A stretch of 64,000 bases of DNA, taken from Fidelibacterota bacterium. GTDB taxonomy: Bacteria; Pseudomonadota; Alphaproteobacteria; Rhodospirillales; Rhodospirillaceae. Below the pieces are notes generated by a model. It saw nothing but the letters and a program-made list of their open reading frames with translations, made no database searches and was not told the origin of the DNA. Shown here one piece after another: positions 47,184-56,123 of this stretch; within the stretch, counting starts at the first letter, position 1, and each line of letters opens with the position of its first letter. The stretch is taken from contig CANJRX010000001.1 of NCBI GenBank assembly GCA_947476895.1, positions 372,865 to 436,864 on the forward strand, given 5' to 3'. A program made the translations under genes and the position numbers.

Positions 47184-48466
47184 TAGGCGGTCGCCTGGAC
47201 AGGAGTGTTTGCGGCATGAAGCATATCACTGTCCGCTGAGGTAATACGGATCGTGACGACGTCGCCGGGGGTTTGCGGCGCGGTGAAGCGCACCAGCGCA
47301 TAATGTGCGCTGCGTCCTTCCAAAGCCTGCTCCACGAGAACGTCAGTTGTGGTGCCAACATGCGTGCGCAGCGTTTGCGCGAGCGCATTGCGTCCAATTT
47401 CCCGCAAGCGTGCGGCGCGGGCCTTGATTGTCGGCTTGTCGATCTGGGGCATCTTAGCGGCCGGCGTGCCGGGGCGGATCGAATAGGGGAAGACGTGCAG
47501 ATATGTGAGGCCCGCATCGCTCACCAGCGCGCAGGTGTTTTCAAACATCTCACCGGTTTCGGTGGGAAAGCCCGCAATCAAGTCGGCCCCGAAGACAGCA
47601 TCTGGCCGCAAGCTCCGCACGCGATCACAGAAGGCGATAATATCGGCGCGCGTGTGGCGGCGTTTCATGCGCTTGAGGATCATATCGTCGCCGGCCTGGG
47701 CCGAAATGTGGAAGTGCGGCATAAGGCGCGGCTCATCTGCGATCAACTGGAACAGATCTTCATCGGCTTCCGCGGGGTCGATGGACGAAAGCCGCAAGCG
47801 CGGCAATTCCGGCACGGCTATCAGCAAACGGCGCACCATTTGGCCCAACGTAGGTTGTCCCGGCAAATCGCCGCCGTAGCCTGTGATATCGACGCCGGTG
47901 ATGACGATTTCCTTGAAGCCGGCCTCCACCAGGCCGCGTACTTCCTGCACGATGCGGCCCATGGGCACGCTGCGGTTATTGCCGCGCGCGAAAGGAATAA
48001 TGCAGAAGGTGCAGCGATGATCGCAGCCTTGCTGAACTTGCACAAAGGCCCGCGCCCGGCCGTCGAAGCCTTCGACCAGGTGCTCTGCGGTTTCACGCAG
48101 CTCCATGATGTCGGTGACCAGCACCGTTTCATTGGTATTGGGCAGAAAACTTTCCGCCTTCATCTTGTGCTCGTTGCCCAGCACGCGGTTGACCTCGGGC
48201 ATCGCTGCATAACGCGCGGGGTCCAGCTGCACAGCGCAGCCCGTCGCAACGATATGCGCGTCGGGGTTCTCGCGGCGCAAACGTCGCAAAGTTTGGAGGC
48301 CCTGGCGTTCAGCTTCTTTGGTGACGGCGCAGGTGTTGACGATGATGGCGTTCATCAGCCCGGCGTTACGGGCGTGCGCGCGCATGACTTCAGATTCGTA
48401 GGTATTGAGACGGCAGCCCAAGCTCACCACTTCGGGAGCTTTGTCGGAGGGCTTCATCGCCGTCAC
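47183..48466 (-). CDS. mtaB: tRNA t6A37 methylthiotransferase MtaB
   Basis: A 427-residue radical-SAM enzyme. It carries the N-terminal UPF0004 cysteines (SLGCRLNTYESE, NTCAVT, ATGCAVQ), the radical SAM motif CDHRCTFC and a C-terminal TRAM-like domain. MtaB adds a methylthio group to threonylcarbamoyladenosine in tRNAs reading ANN codons. The start overlaps the dapF stop by 4 nt, so dapF-mtaB-ftsY form an operon. Confidence 0.93.
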   Translation of the reverse strand: MTAMKPSDKAPEVVSLGCRLNTYESEVMRAHARNAGLMNAIIVNTCAVTKEAERQGLQTLRRLRRENPDAHIVATGCAVQLDPARYAAMPEVNRVLGNEHKMKAESFLPNTNETVLVTDIMELRETAEHLVEGFDGRARAFVQVQQGCDHRCTFCIIPFARGNNRSVPMGRIVQEVRGLVEAGFKEIVITGVDITGYGGDLPGQPTLGQMVRRLLIAVPELPRLRLSSIDPAEADEDLFQLIADEPRLMPHFHISAQAGDDMILKRMKRRHTRADIIAFCDRVRSLRPDAVFGADLIAGFPTETGEMFENTCALVSDAGLTYLHVFPYSIRPGTPAAKMPQIDKPTIKARAARLREIGRNALAQTLRTHVGTTTDVLVEQALEGRSAHYALVRFTAPQTPGDVVTIRITSADSDMLHAANTPVQATA

Positions 48467-49308
48467 GCGAGAAGGCCTTTGTCCAGCGTGCCGACAAAGG
48501 ATTCAGCTACGGGTCCCGTCATGATGACGTGGCCGTCGGCGCGCCATTCGATCTCAAGATCGCCGCCGTCGAGCGTCACGGTGGCTTTACGGTCGGCAAG
48601 GCCGCGCCGTGCCGCCGCCACGACGGTCGCGCAAGCGCCCGTGCCGCACGCCAATGTGATTCCAGCACCGCGTTCCCACACCCGCATGCGCAAGTGATTG
48701 CGGGCCAGGACCTGCACGGCTTCTACGTTGGTGCGCTGCGGAAACAGCGCATGATGCTCAAGCTTCGGCCCGACGGTTGCGAGGTCGACAGTTTCCACGT
48801 CGGGCACAAAAAACACCGCATGTGGATTGCCCATGCTGACGCCGACAGGGTCTTGAAGGTCAGCTTCGCCGATGCCGAGGTGCAGCGTGTCGGTTTCCGC
48901 GGCCAGTGGAATTTCTTTCCACTCCGTGCGGGCGGGTCCCATGTCGATTGAAATCAATTCGCCGGCGCGTGTGGCGAGCACAGGCCCGGCCAGTGTCTCA
49001 AGCGTGAGTTTGTCTTTCTTGGTTTCATCCAGCAGCAGGCGCGCAACGCAGCGAAAACCGTTGCCGCAGCTCTCCACCACACCGCCGTCGGAATTGCGGA
49101 TGGCGATATAGGCGTCGCCGCCGTTCCGGGCGCGCTCGATGATCATGATCTGGTCGCAGCCCACACCGGTGCGGCGATTGGCGATCGCGCGCGCGGTTTT
49201 CGGCGTCAGCATGATGTCGGCATTGCGCGCATCCAGCACGACGACGTCGTTGCCGAGGCCGTGCATTTTGCGGAAGAGCAGTCCTTCAGATGTGCTAGCT
49301 GTTGCCAT
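48463..49308 (-). CDS. dapF: Diaminopimelate epimerase
   Basis: A 281-residue enzyme. The catalytic cysteines are in ESCGNGFRC (C81) and LACGTGAC (C221). It converts LL- to meso-diaminopimelate for lysine and peptidoglycan synthesis. The ATG at 49308 faces the nhaA leader. In combination with asd (60.2 kb) it provides two steps of the lysine/DAP route in this window. Confidence 0.96.
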   Translation of the reverse strand: MATASTSEGLLFRKMHGLGNDVVVLDARNADIMLTPKTARAIANRRTGVGCDQIMIIERARNGGDAYIAIRNSDGGVVESCGNGFRCVARLLLDETKKDKLTLETLAGPVLATRAGELISIDMGPARTEWKEIPLAAETDTLHLGIGEADLQDPVGVSMGNPHAVFFVPDVETVDLATVGPKLEHHALFPQRTNVEAVQVLARNHLRMRVWERGAGITLACGTGACATVVAAARRGLADRKATVTLDGGDLEIEWRADGHVIMTGPVAESFVGTLDKGLLA

Positions 49309-49319
49309 GACGCGGTTTA

Positions 49320-49388
49320 TAGGTGCGGGGTTCGTCCATGTCCAGGGACACCCCTCATATATGGTGCTGTTTGAAAGGCGCTAGTTCA
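49320..49388 (+). promoter_or_regulatory. Structured leader of nhaA (candidate ion-responsive RNA)
   Basis: The hairpin GGGGT (49327-49331) / ACCCC (49350-49354) is continued by GTCC/GGAC (49334-49337 with 49346-49349). An outer helix TAG(g)TGC (49320-49326) with GCGCTA (49378-49383) would cover the likely Shine-Dalgarno GAAAGG (49373-49378). Known nhaA-associated RNAs (the nhaA-I/II Li+ riboswitches) are found in front of such genes. I cannot confirm the consensus from memory. Confidence 0.45.
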
Positions 49389-50546
49389 TTGAGTTCAAAG
49401 CAACTTTCGGCCATTGAGGCGTTCTTGAAGGGTGAGGCCACGGCCGGTCTTTTGCTGATGGCTGCCGCTGCCCTGGCTTTGGGCGTCGCCAACTCCCCCC
49501 TGGCGGAGACTTACGCCGCATTCATCGCGTTCCCGGTGTTCTCGCAAACTCTGCTGCACTGGATCAACGACGGCCTCATGGCGGTGTTCTTTCTGCTGGT
49601 GGGACTCGAGATCAAACGCGAAGTCGTGGCGGGCGAATTGTCCACGCGCCGCAAGGCCGCGCTCCCGGTGCTGGCCGCCGCCGGCGGCATGGCGGGACCA
49701 GCGCTCATCTATGTCGCAATCAACTGGGCGTCGCCCGCGTACCTTCGCGGCTGGGCCATTCCGACCGCCACCGATATCGCCTTCGCGCTGGGCATCATGG
49801 CGCTGCTCGGCAGCCGTGTACCGACGTCCTTGAAAGTCTTTCTCACGGCGCTCGCGATCATCGACGACCTGGGCGCCATCGCGATTATTGCGGTTTTCTA
49901 TACCGCCGATGTGTCCACGGTTGCTTTGAGCGGCGCGGCCTTATGTATCGCTGTGTTATGGGCTCTCAATCGCATGAACGTGCGATCCATCAGCGTTTAT
50001 ATGCTGGTGGGCTTAGTGTTGTGGGTGACCGTGTTGAAATCCGGCGTGCATCCCACAATGGCCGGCGTCATCACGGCCATGGCAATTCCTGCGAACGCGG
50101 ACTCAAAGGGCCGTAGGCCGCTCGCGACCCTCGAGCATGCTCTACATCCTGCCGTCGTTTATTTTATTCTGCCGCTCTTTGCCTTTGCAAACGCTGGTGT
50201 GTCCGTCGCCGAACTCACGCGCGATGTGCTGTTCCATCCCATTACGCTCGGCATCGTCTTCGGGCTTTTCGTCGGCAAGCAGGTGGGTGTCCTCGCGGCC
50301 ACATATTTCGCTCGGGCTACGGGATGGGTGAGCCTGCCCGTGGGAGTTTCGGCGCTTCAGTATTACGGCGCGACGCTTTTGACGGGGGTGGGCTTCACCA
50401 TGAGCCTGTTCATCGGCAACTTGGCTTTTGTGGCGGCCGAGAACTTGGCCGAGGTCAAAATCGGCGTTTTAGCCGGTTCGCTAGTGTCTGGAATAGTCGG
50501 CTATATAATTTTACGCGCCGGAACCCGGAAAGCTGGCCCACAATAA
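49389..50546 (+). CDS. nhaA: Na+/H+ antiporter NhaA
   Basis: A 385-residue, 12-helix antiporter. The ion-binding aspartate pair is in IIDDLGAIAII, with VGLEIKREVVAGELS and TDIAFALGIMALLGSRVP as further hallmarks. TTG at 49389 follows GAAAGGCG and gives the usual N-terminus; in-frame ATG 49338 would start inside the structured leader. It extrudes Na+ or Li+ in exchange for protons. A hairpin spans the stop codon. Confidence 0.92.
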   Translation: MSSKQLSAIEAFLKGEATAGLLLMAAAALALGVANSPLAETYAAFIAFPVFSQTLLHWINDGLMAVFFLLVGLEIKREVVAGELSTRRKAALPVLAAAGGMAGPALIYVAINWASPAYLRGWAIPTATDIAFALGIMALLGSRVPTSLKVFLTALAIIDDLGAIAIIAVFYTADVSTVALSGAALCIAVLWALNRMNVRSISVYMLVGLVLWVTVLKSGVHPTMAGVITAMAIPANADSKGRRPLATLEHALHPAVVYFILPLFAFANAGVSVAELTRDVLFHPITLGIVFGLFVGKQVGVLAATYFARATGWVSLPVGVSALQYYGATLLTGVGFTMSLFIGNLAFVAAENLAEVKIGVLAGSLVSGIVGYIILRAGTRKAGPQ

Positions 50547-50561
50547 TAGCCAACTATTATT
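50542..50561. terminator. AT-rich hairpin at the nhaA stop
   Basis: AATAATAG / CTATTATT (8 bp, 4-nt loop) overlaps the nhaA stop codon and lies just before the end of the convergent gene. It is probably a shared weak terminator. Confidence 0.45.
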
Positions 50562-50563
50562 TA

Positions 50564-51259
50564 TTAGCGCGATAATAGGGTGCGCGTGAAGGCGTCCGCC
50601 CCCACGCCGTCCGTGCGGATCGGGGTTTTGGCCGGGAAGGACCTGATGACGGCGTTGCCTTCAGCCGTCATGAACCGGTCGTTCAAATCCAGGACCACGC
50701 GCTTGGATAAATTGATGTGGGGTATGTAGCGGTTCAACGGAAACGAATATCCGCAGCCTAAAAAGGAAAACAGCAGATCGGCCTGCGCTTCGGGTGCGGC
50801 GTTGATGCTGAAAGACTCAATGCCGTTGTCCTTAAACACAGTCCGCGCGATTTCGGTCAGAGTCTCGTTTATCTCATGGAGCGACACATGCTTGCTGTTG
50901 AGCAAAGCCGCGTGCAAGCCCATGCCGCTGCCGACATTGTAAGTGTATTCCAGCGGTTGTCCGCCGGTCACGCTCATCAAATCGAACATGTCATTGACGA
51001 TGTACCACATGGCGCAAAGCACCGCGCCGCGCGGCGGAATGCCGATGATGCCTGTGATCAGCGCATTGATCTGCGCAAGGCTCGGCGACGCGCTGCCAAA
51101 CTCATCCATGGCCGAGACGACCCTGGGTGAAATAATCAGCTTACGCGTGGGCAGTGGCGAGAGATCCAGCACAAAGCCGTTCTGATAGTCTTGGCCGGCA
51201 ATCGTGCGAAAAACGCTTGCACGCAAAGCATTAAAACTAACGGTTTGTGTCGTTTGCAT
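50564..51259 (-). CDS. Unrecognised 231-residue protein with Rossmann/methyltransferase-like motif, copy B
   Basis: A 231-residue cytoplasmic protein. It has no signal peptide and no transmembrane helix, apart from a hydrophobic stretch (VLCAMWYIVNDMFDLM, about 80-95). A glycine motif, NVGSGMGLHAALL (about 108-120), followed by an acidic residue in SLHEIN (E129) resembles motif I of class I SAM methyltransferases; ADLLFSFLGCGYSFPL could be motif IV. I do not recognise the family. It aligns without gaps with the gene at 51364-52059 (about two thirds identical by eye). Confidence 0.7.
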   Translation of the reverse strand: MQTTQTVSFNALRASVFRTIAGQDYQNGFVLDLSPLPTRKLIISPRVVSAMDEFGSASPSLAQINALITGIIGIPPRGAVLCAMWYIVNDMFDLMSVTGGQPLEYTYNVGSGMGLHAALLNSKHVSLHEINETLTEIARTVFKDNGIESFSINAAPEAQADLLFSFLGCGYSFPLNRYIPHINLSKRVVLDLNDRFMTAEGNAVIRSFPAKTPIRTDGVGADAFTRTLLSR

Positions 51260-51363
51260 ATGTTATCCAGCGGTCACTGCTTACCAGAGCAAATCATCGC
51301 CCCGACGTCCGTCTTAGCGCGCGGTTGCGGATGTTTATCACACCCTTTCGTCTCACTTCCAAC
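51260..51363. other. Spacer between the tandem paralogues
   Basis: 104 nt. It contains a leader for copy B on the minus strand; no clear hairpin or promoter box was identified. Confidence 0.3.
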
Positions 51364-52059
51364 CTAACGTGACAACAGTGTTCGCGTGAATATGTTTACC
51401 CCTACGCCGTCATCACGCATCGCGGTTTTCTTTGGGAAGGTATTGATGACGGCGTCGGCTTTGGGACCCGCGTAACGTTTATTCAAATCCAAGAGGGCCC
51501 GCTTGGACAAACGCATGTGTGGCAGATAGTCCGCGAGCGGAAACAAATATCCGCAGGCTAAGAATGAGCACAGGATGTCAGCGGGCGCTTCGGGCGGCGC
51601 GTTGATGCTAAAAGATTCGATCCCGTTGTCATTGAAAAGCGTTCGCGCCGTGGCGTTTCGATCGTTCGCTACCTCGTGCAGCGAAACCCATTTGCTGTTC
51701 AAAAGCGCCGCGTGCAGGCCTAAACCACTCCCGATATCGTAGACATGGTCCAGCGGTTGACCGCCTGTGACGCTCATCACGTCGAACAGATCGTTAACGA
51801 TGTACCACATGGCGCACAACACCCCGCCGCGCGGCGGGACGCCCGTGATTTCGGCGATCAGGGGATTGATGTGGGCAAGGCTCGGCGAATCGCAGCGGAA
51901 CTTGCTAATGGCCGCGGCGATCGGCGCCGAAATGATCAGCTTTCGCGTCGGGAGCGGCGACAGATCAAGGATGAACCCGTTTTCATAGTCCTGCCCGGCA
52001 ATAGCCCGAAAAACACTGGCGCGTAAGGAATTGAAGCTAACGGTACGCGTCGTCTGCAT
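51364..52059 (-). CDS. Unrecognised 231-residue protein with Rossmann/methyltransferase-like motif, copy A
   Basis: 231 residues from the ATG at 52059, chosen because it matches exactly the start of copy B (MQTT.TVSFN); a longer frame from 52077 adds six residues. Conserved with copy B: LRASVFR.IAGQDY, LDLSPLPTRKLIIS, PPRG.VLCAMWYIVND, SVTGGQPL, GSG.GLHAALLNSK, DNGIESFSIN, FTRTLLSR. In copy A the motif is DIGSGLGLHAALL. The middle (residues 46-62) and the stretch after the motif diverge most. Function unknown. Confidence 0.7.
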   Translation of the reverse strand: MQTTRTVSFNSLRASVFRAIAGQDYENGFILDLSPLPTRKLIISAPIAAAISKFRCDSPSLAHINPLIAEITGVPPRGGVLCAMWYIVNDLFDVMSVTGGQPLDHVYDIGSGLGLHAALLNSKWVSLHEVANDRNATARTLFNDNGIESFSINAPPEAPADILCSFLACGYLFPLADYLPHMRLSKRALLDLNKRYAGPKADAVINTFPKKTAMRDDGVGVNIFTRTLLSR

Positions 52060-52339
52060 TTGGGGTTTAACAACCATAAATTGAGTAAAATCGACGGATT
52101 AGCTATCATTTAAGGTCTAATAGCCTGAGAAGTAGGGGTGTTAAAGACTCTATTTGCTGCGATGTAACGAATTGTAACGGGTAGATGCCGCCCGCCTTGA
52201 CTCTCCCCCAAGCCTTCCCGTACATAACCCTCGCTTAAGCCTGACATTTCTGGGTTTTTGCTGCCTCTCGGGGGCCGTCCGTCTGCGATTACGCACACGG
52301 GCGTGTTTCGCTTTTGGCTAAATGGGTTTTGGAAGACCG
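52060..52339. promoter_or_regulatory. Divergent region between copy A and ffh
   Basis: 280 nt upstream of both genes. It should carry both promoters; GGAAGA before 52340 is the ffh ribosome binding site. I looked for a 4.5S SRP RNA (GGAA tetraloop helix) here and saw none. Confidence 0.35.
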
Positions 52340-53791
52340 ATGTTCGATACGTTGACCGACAAGCTGGGCTCAGCCCTCGCGAAGCTCACACGGCGCGGTG
52401 CCTTGACCGAAGCCGATGTGGCTACAGCCATGCGCGAAGTGCGCGTGGCGTTGTTGGAAGCCGACGTCGCGCTGCCGGTGGTGAAAGACTTCATCGCCAA
52501 GGTCAGCGAAAAGGCCGTCGGCGAAAAAGTCGTGAAGTCGGTCACGCCTGGCCAGATGGTCATCAAGATCGTGCACGACGAACTCGTGACGATGCTGGGC
52601 GGCGATCCGGACAGCCAAGATTTCGCTGCGCAGTTTGATTCCGTCGGCATCGATCTCAAGGCGCCGTCACCCGTCGCCGTGCTCATGGTCGGTCTGCAAG
52701 GTTCGGGTAAAACCACCACCAGCGCCAAGATCGCGCATCGCCTGCAGACCAAAGAAAAGAAACGCGTGCTGATGGTGTCGCTCGACACCTACCGCCCCGC
52801 CGCGCAAGACCAGCTCGCGATCCTCGGCAAACAGGTCGGCGTGATGACGCTGCCCATCGTCGCCGGCCAGCAGCCGCTCGACATCGCGCGCCGCGGTTTG
52901 GCCGAAGCGCGTTCGGGCGTGTTCGATGTCGTGATGTTCGACACCGCAGGCCGCCTCACCATCGACGAAGCCATGATGGCCGAAGTCACCGCTGTGCGCG
53001 ATTTGGTGAAGCCGCACGAAACCCTGCTCGTCACCGACGCCATGATCGGCCAAGACGCCGTCATCACCGCACAGTCGTTCAATGAAAAAGTCGGCGTCAC
53101 CGGCATCGTGCTGACGCGCGTCGATGGCGACGCCCGCGGCGGCGCTGCGCTCTCCATGCGCGCCATCACGGGGCGCCCCATCAAGTTGATTGGCGTCGGC
53201 GAAAAGGTCGATGCGCTTGAAGTGTTTCATCCGCAACGTATCGCCGGCCGCATCCTCGGCATGGGCGATGTTGTCGGCCTCGTCGAGAAGGCCGTCGCCA
53301 ACGTCGATCACGAGAAGGCCGAGAAGCTGGCCGCGCGCATGCAAGAGGGCAAGTTCGACTTGAACGACATGCTCTCTCAGCTGCAGCAGATTCAGCGCAT
53401 GGGCGACATGAAGGGCCTTCTGGGCCTCATCCCCGGTATCGGCAACGCGCTGAAGCAGGTGAAGGATTCACAGATGGATCCGAAGACCTTCAAGCGCCTG
53501 GAAGCCATCATTCAATCGATGACGCCGAAAGAACGCCGCGTGCCTGATCTGATCAAGGCCTCGCGCAAACAACGTATTGCCGTGGGCTCGGGCACTTCGG
53601 TGCCGGAAGTCAACAAGCTGCTGAAGCAACATCAGCAGATGGAAACCATGATGAAGCGCATGAAGAAGATGGGCGGCATCGGTGCACTCGCCGGCATGAT
53701 GGGCGGCGCAGGCGGTGGCCTTGCAGGCATGATGGGCGGGATGGGCGGCGGTATGCCGCGTCCCGGCGGTCCGCCATTTGGACGCAAATAG
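52340..53791 (+). CDS. ffh: Signal recognition particle protein Ffh
   Basis: A 483-residue SRP54 GTPase. ATG 52340 is six codons inside the longest frame and has GGAAGA upstream. The G domain shows GLQGSGKTTTSAKIA, DTYRPAAQDQL, DTAGR and TRVDGDARGGAALS. The M domain has methionine-rich signal-binding helices and a Gly/Met-rich tail. Ffh with 4.5S RNA recognises signal anchors and targets ribosomes to FtsY. Confidence 0.97.
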   Translation: MFDTLTDKLGSALAKLTRRGALTEADVATAMREVRVALLEADVALPVVKDFIAKVSEKAVGEKVVKSVTPGQMVIKIVHDELVTMLGGDPDSQDFAAQFDSVGIDLKAPSPVAVLMVGLQGSGKTTTSAKIAHRLQTKEKKRVLMVSLDTYRPAAQDQLAILGKQVGVMTLPIVAGQQPLDIARRGLAEARSGVFDVVMFDTAGRLTIDEAMMAEVTAVRDLVKPHETLLVTDAMIGQDAVITAQSFNEKVGVTGIVLTRVDGDARGGAALSMRAITGRPIKLIGVGEKVDALEVFHPQRIAGRILGMGDVVGLVEKAVANVDHEKAEKLAARMQEGKFDLNDMLSQLQQIQRMGDMKGLLGLIPGIGNALKQVKDSQMDPKTFKRLEAIIQSMTPKERRVPDLIKASRKQRIAVGSGTSVPEVNKLLKQHQQMETMMKRMKKMGGIGALAGMMGGAGGGLAGMMGGMGGGMPRPGGPPFGRK

Positions 53792-53856
53792 ATTTGAGTT
53801 GAGACCACGTTTTTTCGAAACACGTAAATAAAGATAACCAAGGAGAGTAACTAAAG

Positions 53857-54234
53857 ATGTCGCTTAAAATCAGATTGTCGCGCGTCGGCGCGAAAGCCCA
53901 GCCTTACTACCGCCTCGTTGTTGCGGACTCGCGTTATCCGCGTGATGGTCGCTTCATCGAAAAGGTGGGCACCTACAATCCGCGCGTGCCGCACGATCAC
54001 AAAGAACGTTTGGTGCTGAAAGAAGACCGCATCAAGCATTGGATCGGCACGGGCGCGCTGCCCACGGACCGCGTGCAACGTTTGCTGGCCAAGGTCGGCA
54101 TCGGTTCCGCTCCGGAAGTGCATGCCCAGACCAAGCAAGACAAGCCGCGTGCGAAGACCCAAGAACGTCTGCGCGTTGCTGAAGAAGCTGCCAAGAACGC
54201 AGCCGAAGCGGCGGCGAAAGCGGCTGAAGGTTAA
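53857..54234 (+). CDS. rpsP: 30S ribosomal protein S16
   Basis: A 125-residue S16 ([22 protein letters not shown]). The core ends near residue 80 and an Ala/Lys/Glu-rich tail follows, as in other alphaproteobacteria. AAGGAGAG precedes the ATG. It is the head of rpsP-rimM-trmD-rplS. Confidence 0.97.
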   Translation: MSLKIRLSRVGAKAQPYYRLVVADSRYPRDGRFIEKVGTYNPRVPHDHKERLVLKEDRIKHWIGTGALPTDRVQRLLAKVGIGSAPEVHAQTKQDKPRAKTQERLRVAEEAAKNAAEAAAKAAEG

Positions 54235-54237
54235 GCG

Positions 54238-54786
54238 TTGGCTTCGCCCGACGCGCGCGTTTGCCTTGGCGTCGTTGTTGGCGCCAAGGGTTTGCGCGGC
54301 GAAGTGCGGATCAAGAGCTTCACGGAGAAGCCCGCTGATGTCGCTGCTTACGGGCCTGTGACGACGGACGACGGTCGCGAATTTACCGTCACCGTCACGG
54401 GCGCGGCGCAAGGTGTTCTGGTCGGACGCATCAAAGGTGTTGCGGATCGGAACGCGGCCGAGGCTTTGAGAGGTGTGAAGTTCTACGTCGCGCGGCAAGC
54501 GCTGCCGAAGACCGACGATGGCATCTACTACCACGCCGACCTGGTAGGCTTGGCGGCGGAGCTGGAAGGCGGCGAGGCGCTTGGTGTCGTGACGGCGGTC
54601 TACAACTTCGGCGCCGGCGATATGCTCGAGGTGAAGCTGGCGGACGGACGAACTGAGCTACTGCCGTTCAGCGATGCGGTCATCGCCAAGGTCGATATGT
54701 TGAGCGGAAAGATTTTTGTGAATCCGCTGCCCGGGTTGTTTGCAAACGACTCGGACGCGGAGGAGAGATTGAAGGAAGAGGGGTAA
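54238..54786 (+). CDS. rimM: 16S rRNA processing protein RimM
   Basis: A 182-residue RimM with an N-terminal RimM domain ([20 protein letters not shown]) and a C-terminal PRC-barrel. The start is a TTG at 54238, three nt after the rpsP stop; no ATG fits. RimM assists 30S head assembly near S19. The stop overlaps the trmD ATG (TAATG). Confidence 0.93.
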   Translation: MASPDARVCLGVVVGAKGLRGEVRIKSFTEKPADVAAYGPVTTDDGREFTVTVTGAAQGVLVGRIKGVADRNAAEALRGVKFYVARQALPKTDDGIYYHADLVGLAAELEGGEALGVVTAVYNFGAGDMLEVKLADGRTELLPFSDAVIAKVDMLSGKIFVNPLPGLFANDSDAEERLKEEG

Positions 54787-55496
54787 TGACATCCGAGGCA
54801 CCCTTCCGTGCCGTGGCGCTCACATTGTTTCCGGAGATGTTTCCGGGACCCTTGGGTGCGTCACTCGCTGGAAAGGCCTTGCAGGACAGGGTTTGGACGT
54901 TGGAAACGGTGGACATTCGCGGGTTCGCAAGCGATAAACACCGCACCGTCGACGACAGTCCTTTCGGGGGCGGCGCCGGTATGGTGATGCGAGCGGATGT
55001 GCTCGATGCCGCCATCGCAGCGTCCCGTCCCAAAGGCACCCCGCTGATCTATCTGACCCCTCGGGGAAAGATTTTGGATCAGACGCGTGTGCGGGCCTTG
55101 GCGGCAGGACCGGGTGTCACTCTGATCTGCGGCCGCTACGAAGGTGTCGATCAACGCCTTCTGGAGGCGCAAGAGGTAGAGGAGGTAAGTCTCGGCGACT
55201 TTATCCTCTCGGGTGGCGAAGCGGCGGCGATCACACTACTTGATGCAGTGGTCAGATTGCTGCCGGGCGTGGTTGGTAAAACAGAGTCGCTTGAGAACGA
55301 GAGTTTCGAGACCGGCCTGTTGGAGTATCCGCACTATACCCGCCCCGATGTTTGGCAGGGACGCGAGGTGCCGGAAGTTTTGAGATCCGGTCATCATGCC
55401 AAGGTTGCGGCATGGCGGCAGGCACAGGCGGAAGAAATTACCCGCGAAAGGCGTCCCGATCTGTGGACGCGTTACGCGAAGACAAAAGCAAACTGA
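54786..55496 (+). CDS. trmD: tRNA (guanine37-N1)-methyltransferase
   Basis: A 236-residue SPOUT enzyme. [13 protein letters not shown] and [14 protein letters not shown] contain the trefoil-knot SAM pocket, and the C-terminal domain that holds the tRNA ends with [13 protein letters not shown]. It methylates G37 of tRNAs and prevents frameshifting. It is translationally coupled to rimM. Confidence 0.96.
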   Translation: MTSEAPFRAVALTLFPEMFPGPLGASLAGKALQDRVWTLETVDIRGFASDKHRTVDDSPFGGGAGMVMRADVLDAAIAASRPKGTPLIYLTPRGKILDQTRVRALAAGPGVTLICGRYEGVDQRLLEAQEVEEVSLGDFILSGGEAAAITLLDAVVRLLPGVVGKTESLENESFETGLLEYPHYTRPDVWQGREVPEVLRSGHHAKVAAWRQAQAEEITRERRPDLWTRYAKTKAN

Positions 55497-55539
55497 CGCC
55501 CCGCTCAAGCAGGGCAAAAGCGAAAAAAGGACGACGAAA

Positions 55540-55932
55540 ATGGATACGCTGCAGACAATCGAAAAAGAATACATGGCCGAATTGCTGGCCAAGCGCGCTG
55601 TGCCGGAATTCACCCCGGGTGATACCGTACGCGTTCACGTGAAGGTCAAAGAAGGCCAGCGCGAACGTACGCAGGCTTACGAAGGCGTGTGCATCGCCCG
55701 TAAGAACGCCGGCGTGAACTCCTCGTTCACCGTGCGTAAAATTTCGTTCGGCGAAGGCGTCGAGCGCGTGTTCCCGCTGTTCGCGCCGATCATCGACAAG
55801 GTCGAGATCGTCCGCAAAGGCCGCGTGCGCCGTGCAAAGCTTTATTATCTTCGTGACCTCCGCGGCCGCGCCGCGCGCATCACCGAAGAAGGTCTCAGCA
55901 GCGGCGAAGAAGCCGCCGCCGAAAAGGCCTAA
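55540..55932 (+). CDS. rplS: 50S ribosomal protein L19
   Basis: 130 residues from the ATG at 55540 (AAAAAAGGA upstream); a longer frame is a false extension. [31 protein letters not shown] and [34 protein letters not shown] are L19 signatures. The Glu/Ala-rich tail is common in alphaproteobacteria. Confidence 0.97.
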   Translation: MDTLQTIEKEYMAELLAKRAVPEFTPGDTVRVHVKVKEGQRERTQAYEGVCIARKNAGVNSSFTVRKISFGEGVERVFPLFAPIIDKVEIVRKGRVRRAKLYYLRDLRGRAARITEEGLSSGEEAAAEKA

Positions 55933-55935
55933 CTG

Positions 55936-56104
55936 ACTCAACCTCCCCCTCGTGGGGAGGTCGGCGAGCAAAGCGAGCCGGGTGGGGGGTATGTAGCGCG
56001 CGTGTCGCTTTCCTTACTCCCCCACCCCAACCCCTCCCCACGCGCGCGGGGAACGCGCGCTCTATTTGGATAGGCCGGCCTCCGGCCGGACGGGGGAGGG
56101 GCTT
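55936..56104. repeat. Intergenic multi-hairpin repeat, copy 2
   Basis: Between rplS and leuC a C/G-rich element contains CCTCCCC/GGGGAGG (55942-55960), GGTGGGGG/CCCCCACC (about 55981-56036) and GGCCGG/CCGGCC (about 56073-56087). It ends with GGGGGAGGGG opposite CCCCTCCCC. It shares the CCTCCCC-GGGGAGG unit with the element at 12212-12312. It does not look coding and probably acts as RNA hairpins or is a mobile palindrome. The leuC promoter must lie within or beside it. Confidence 0.6.
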
Positions 56105-56123
56105 ATCGTGTGCCGGACTTGTC

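Noticed and set aside
52060-52339. Possible 4.5S SRP RNA next to ffh
   Set aside because: No GGAA tetraloop helix or conserved SRP core could be found; the gene is presumably elsewhere.
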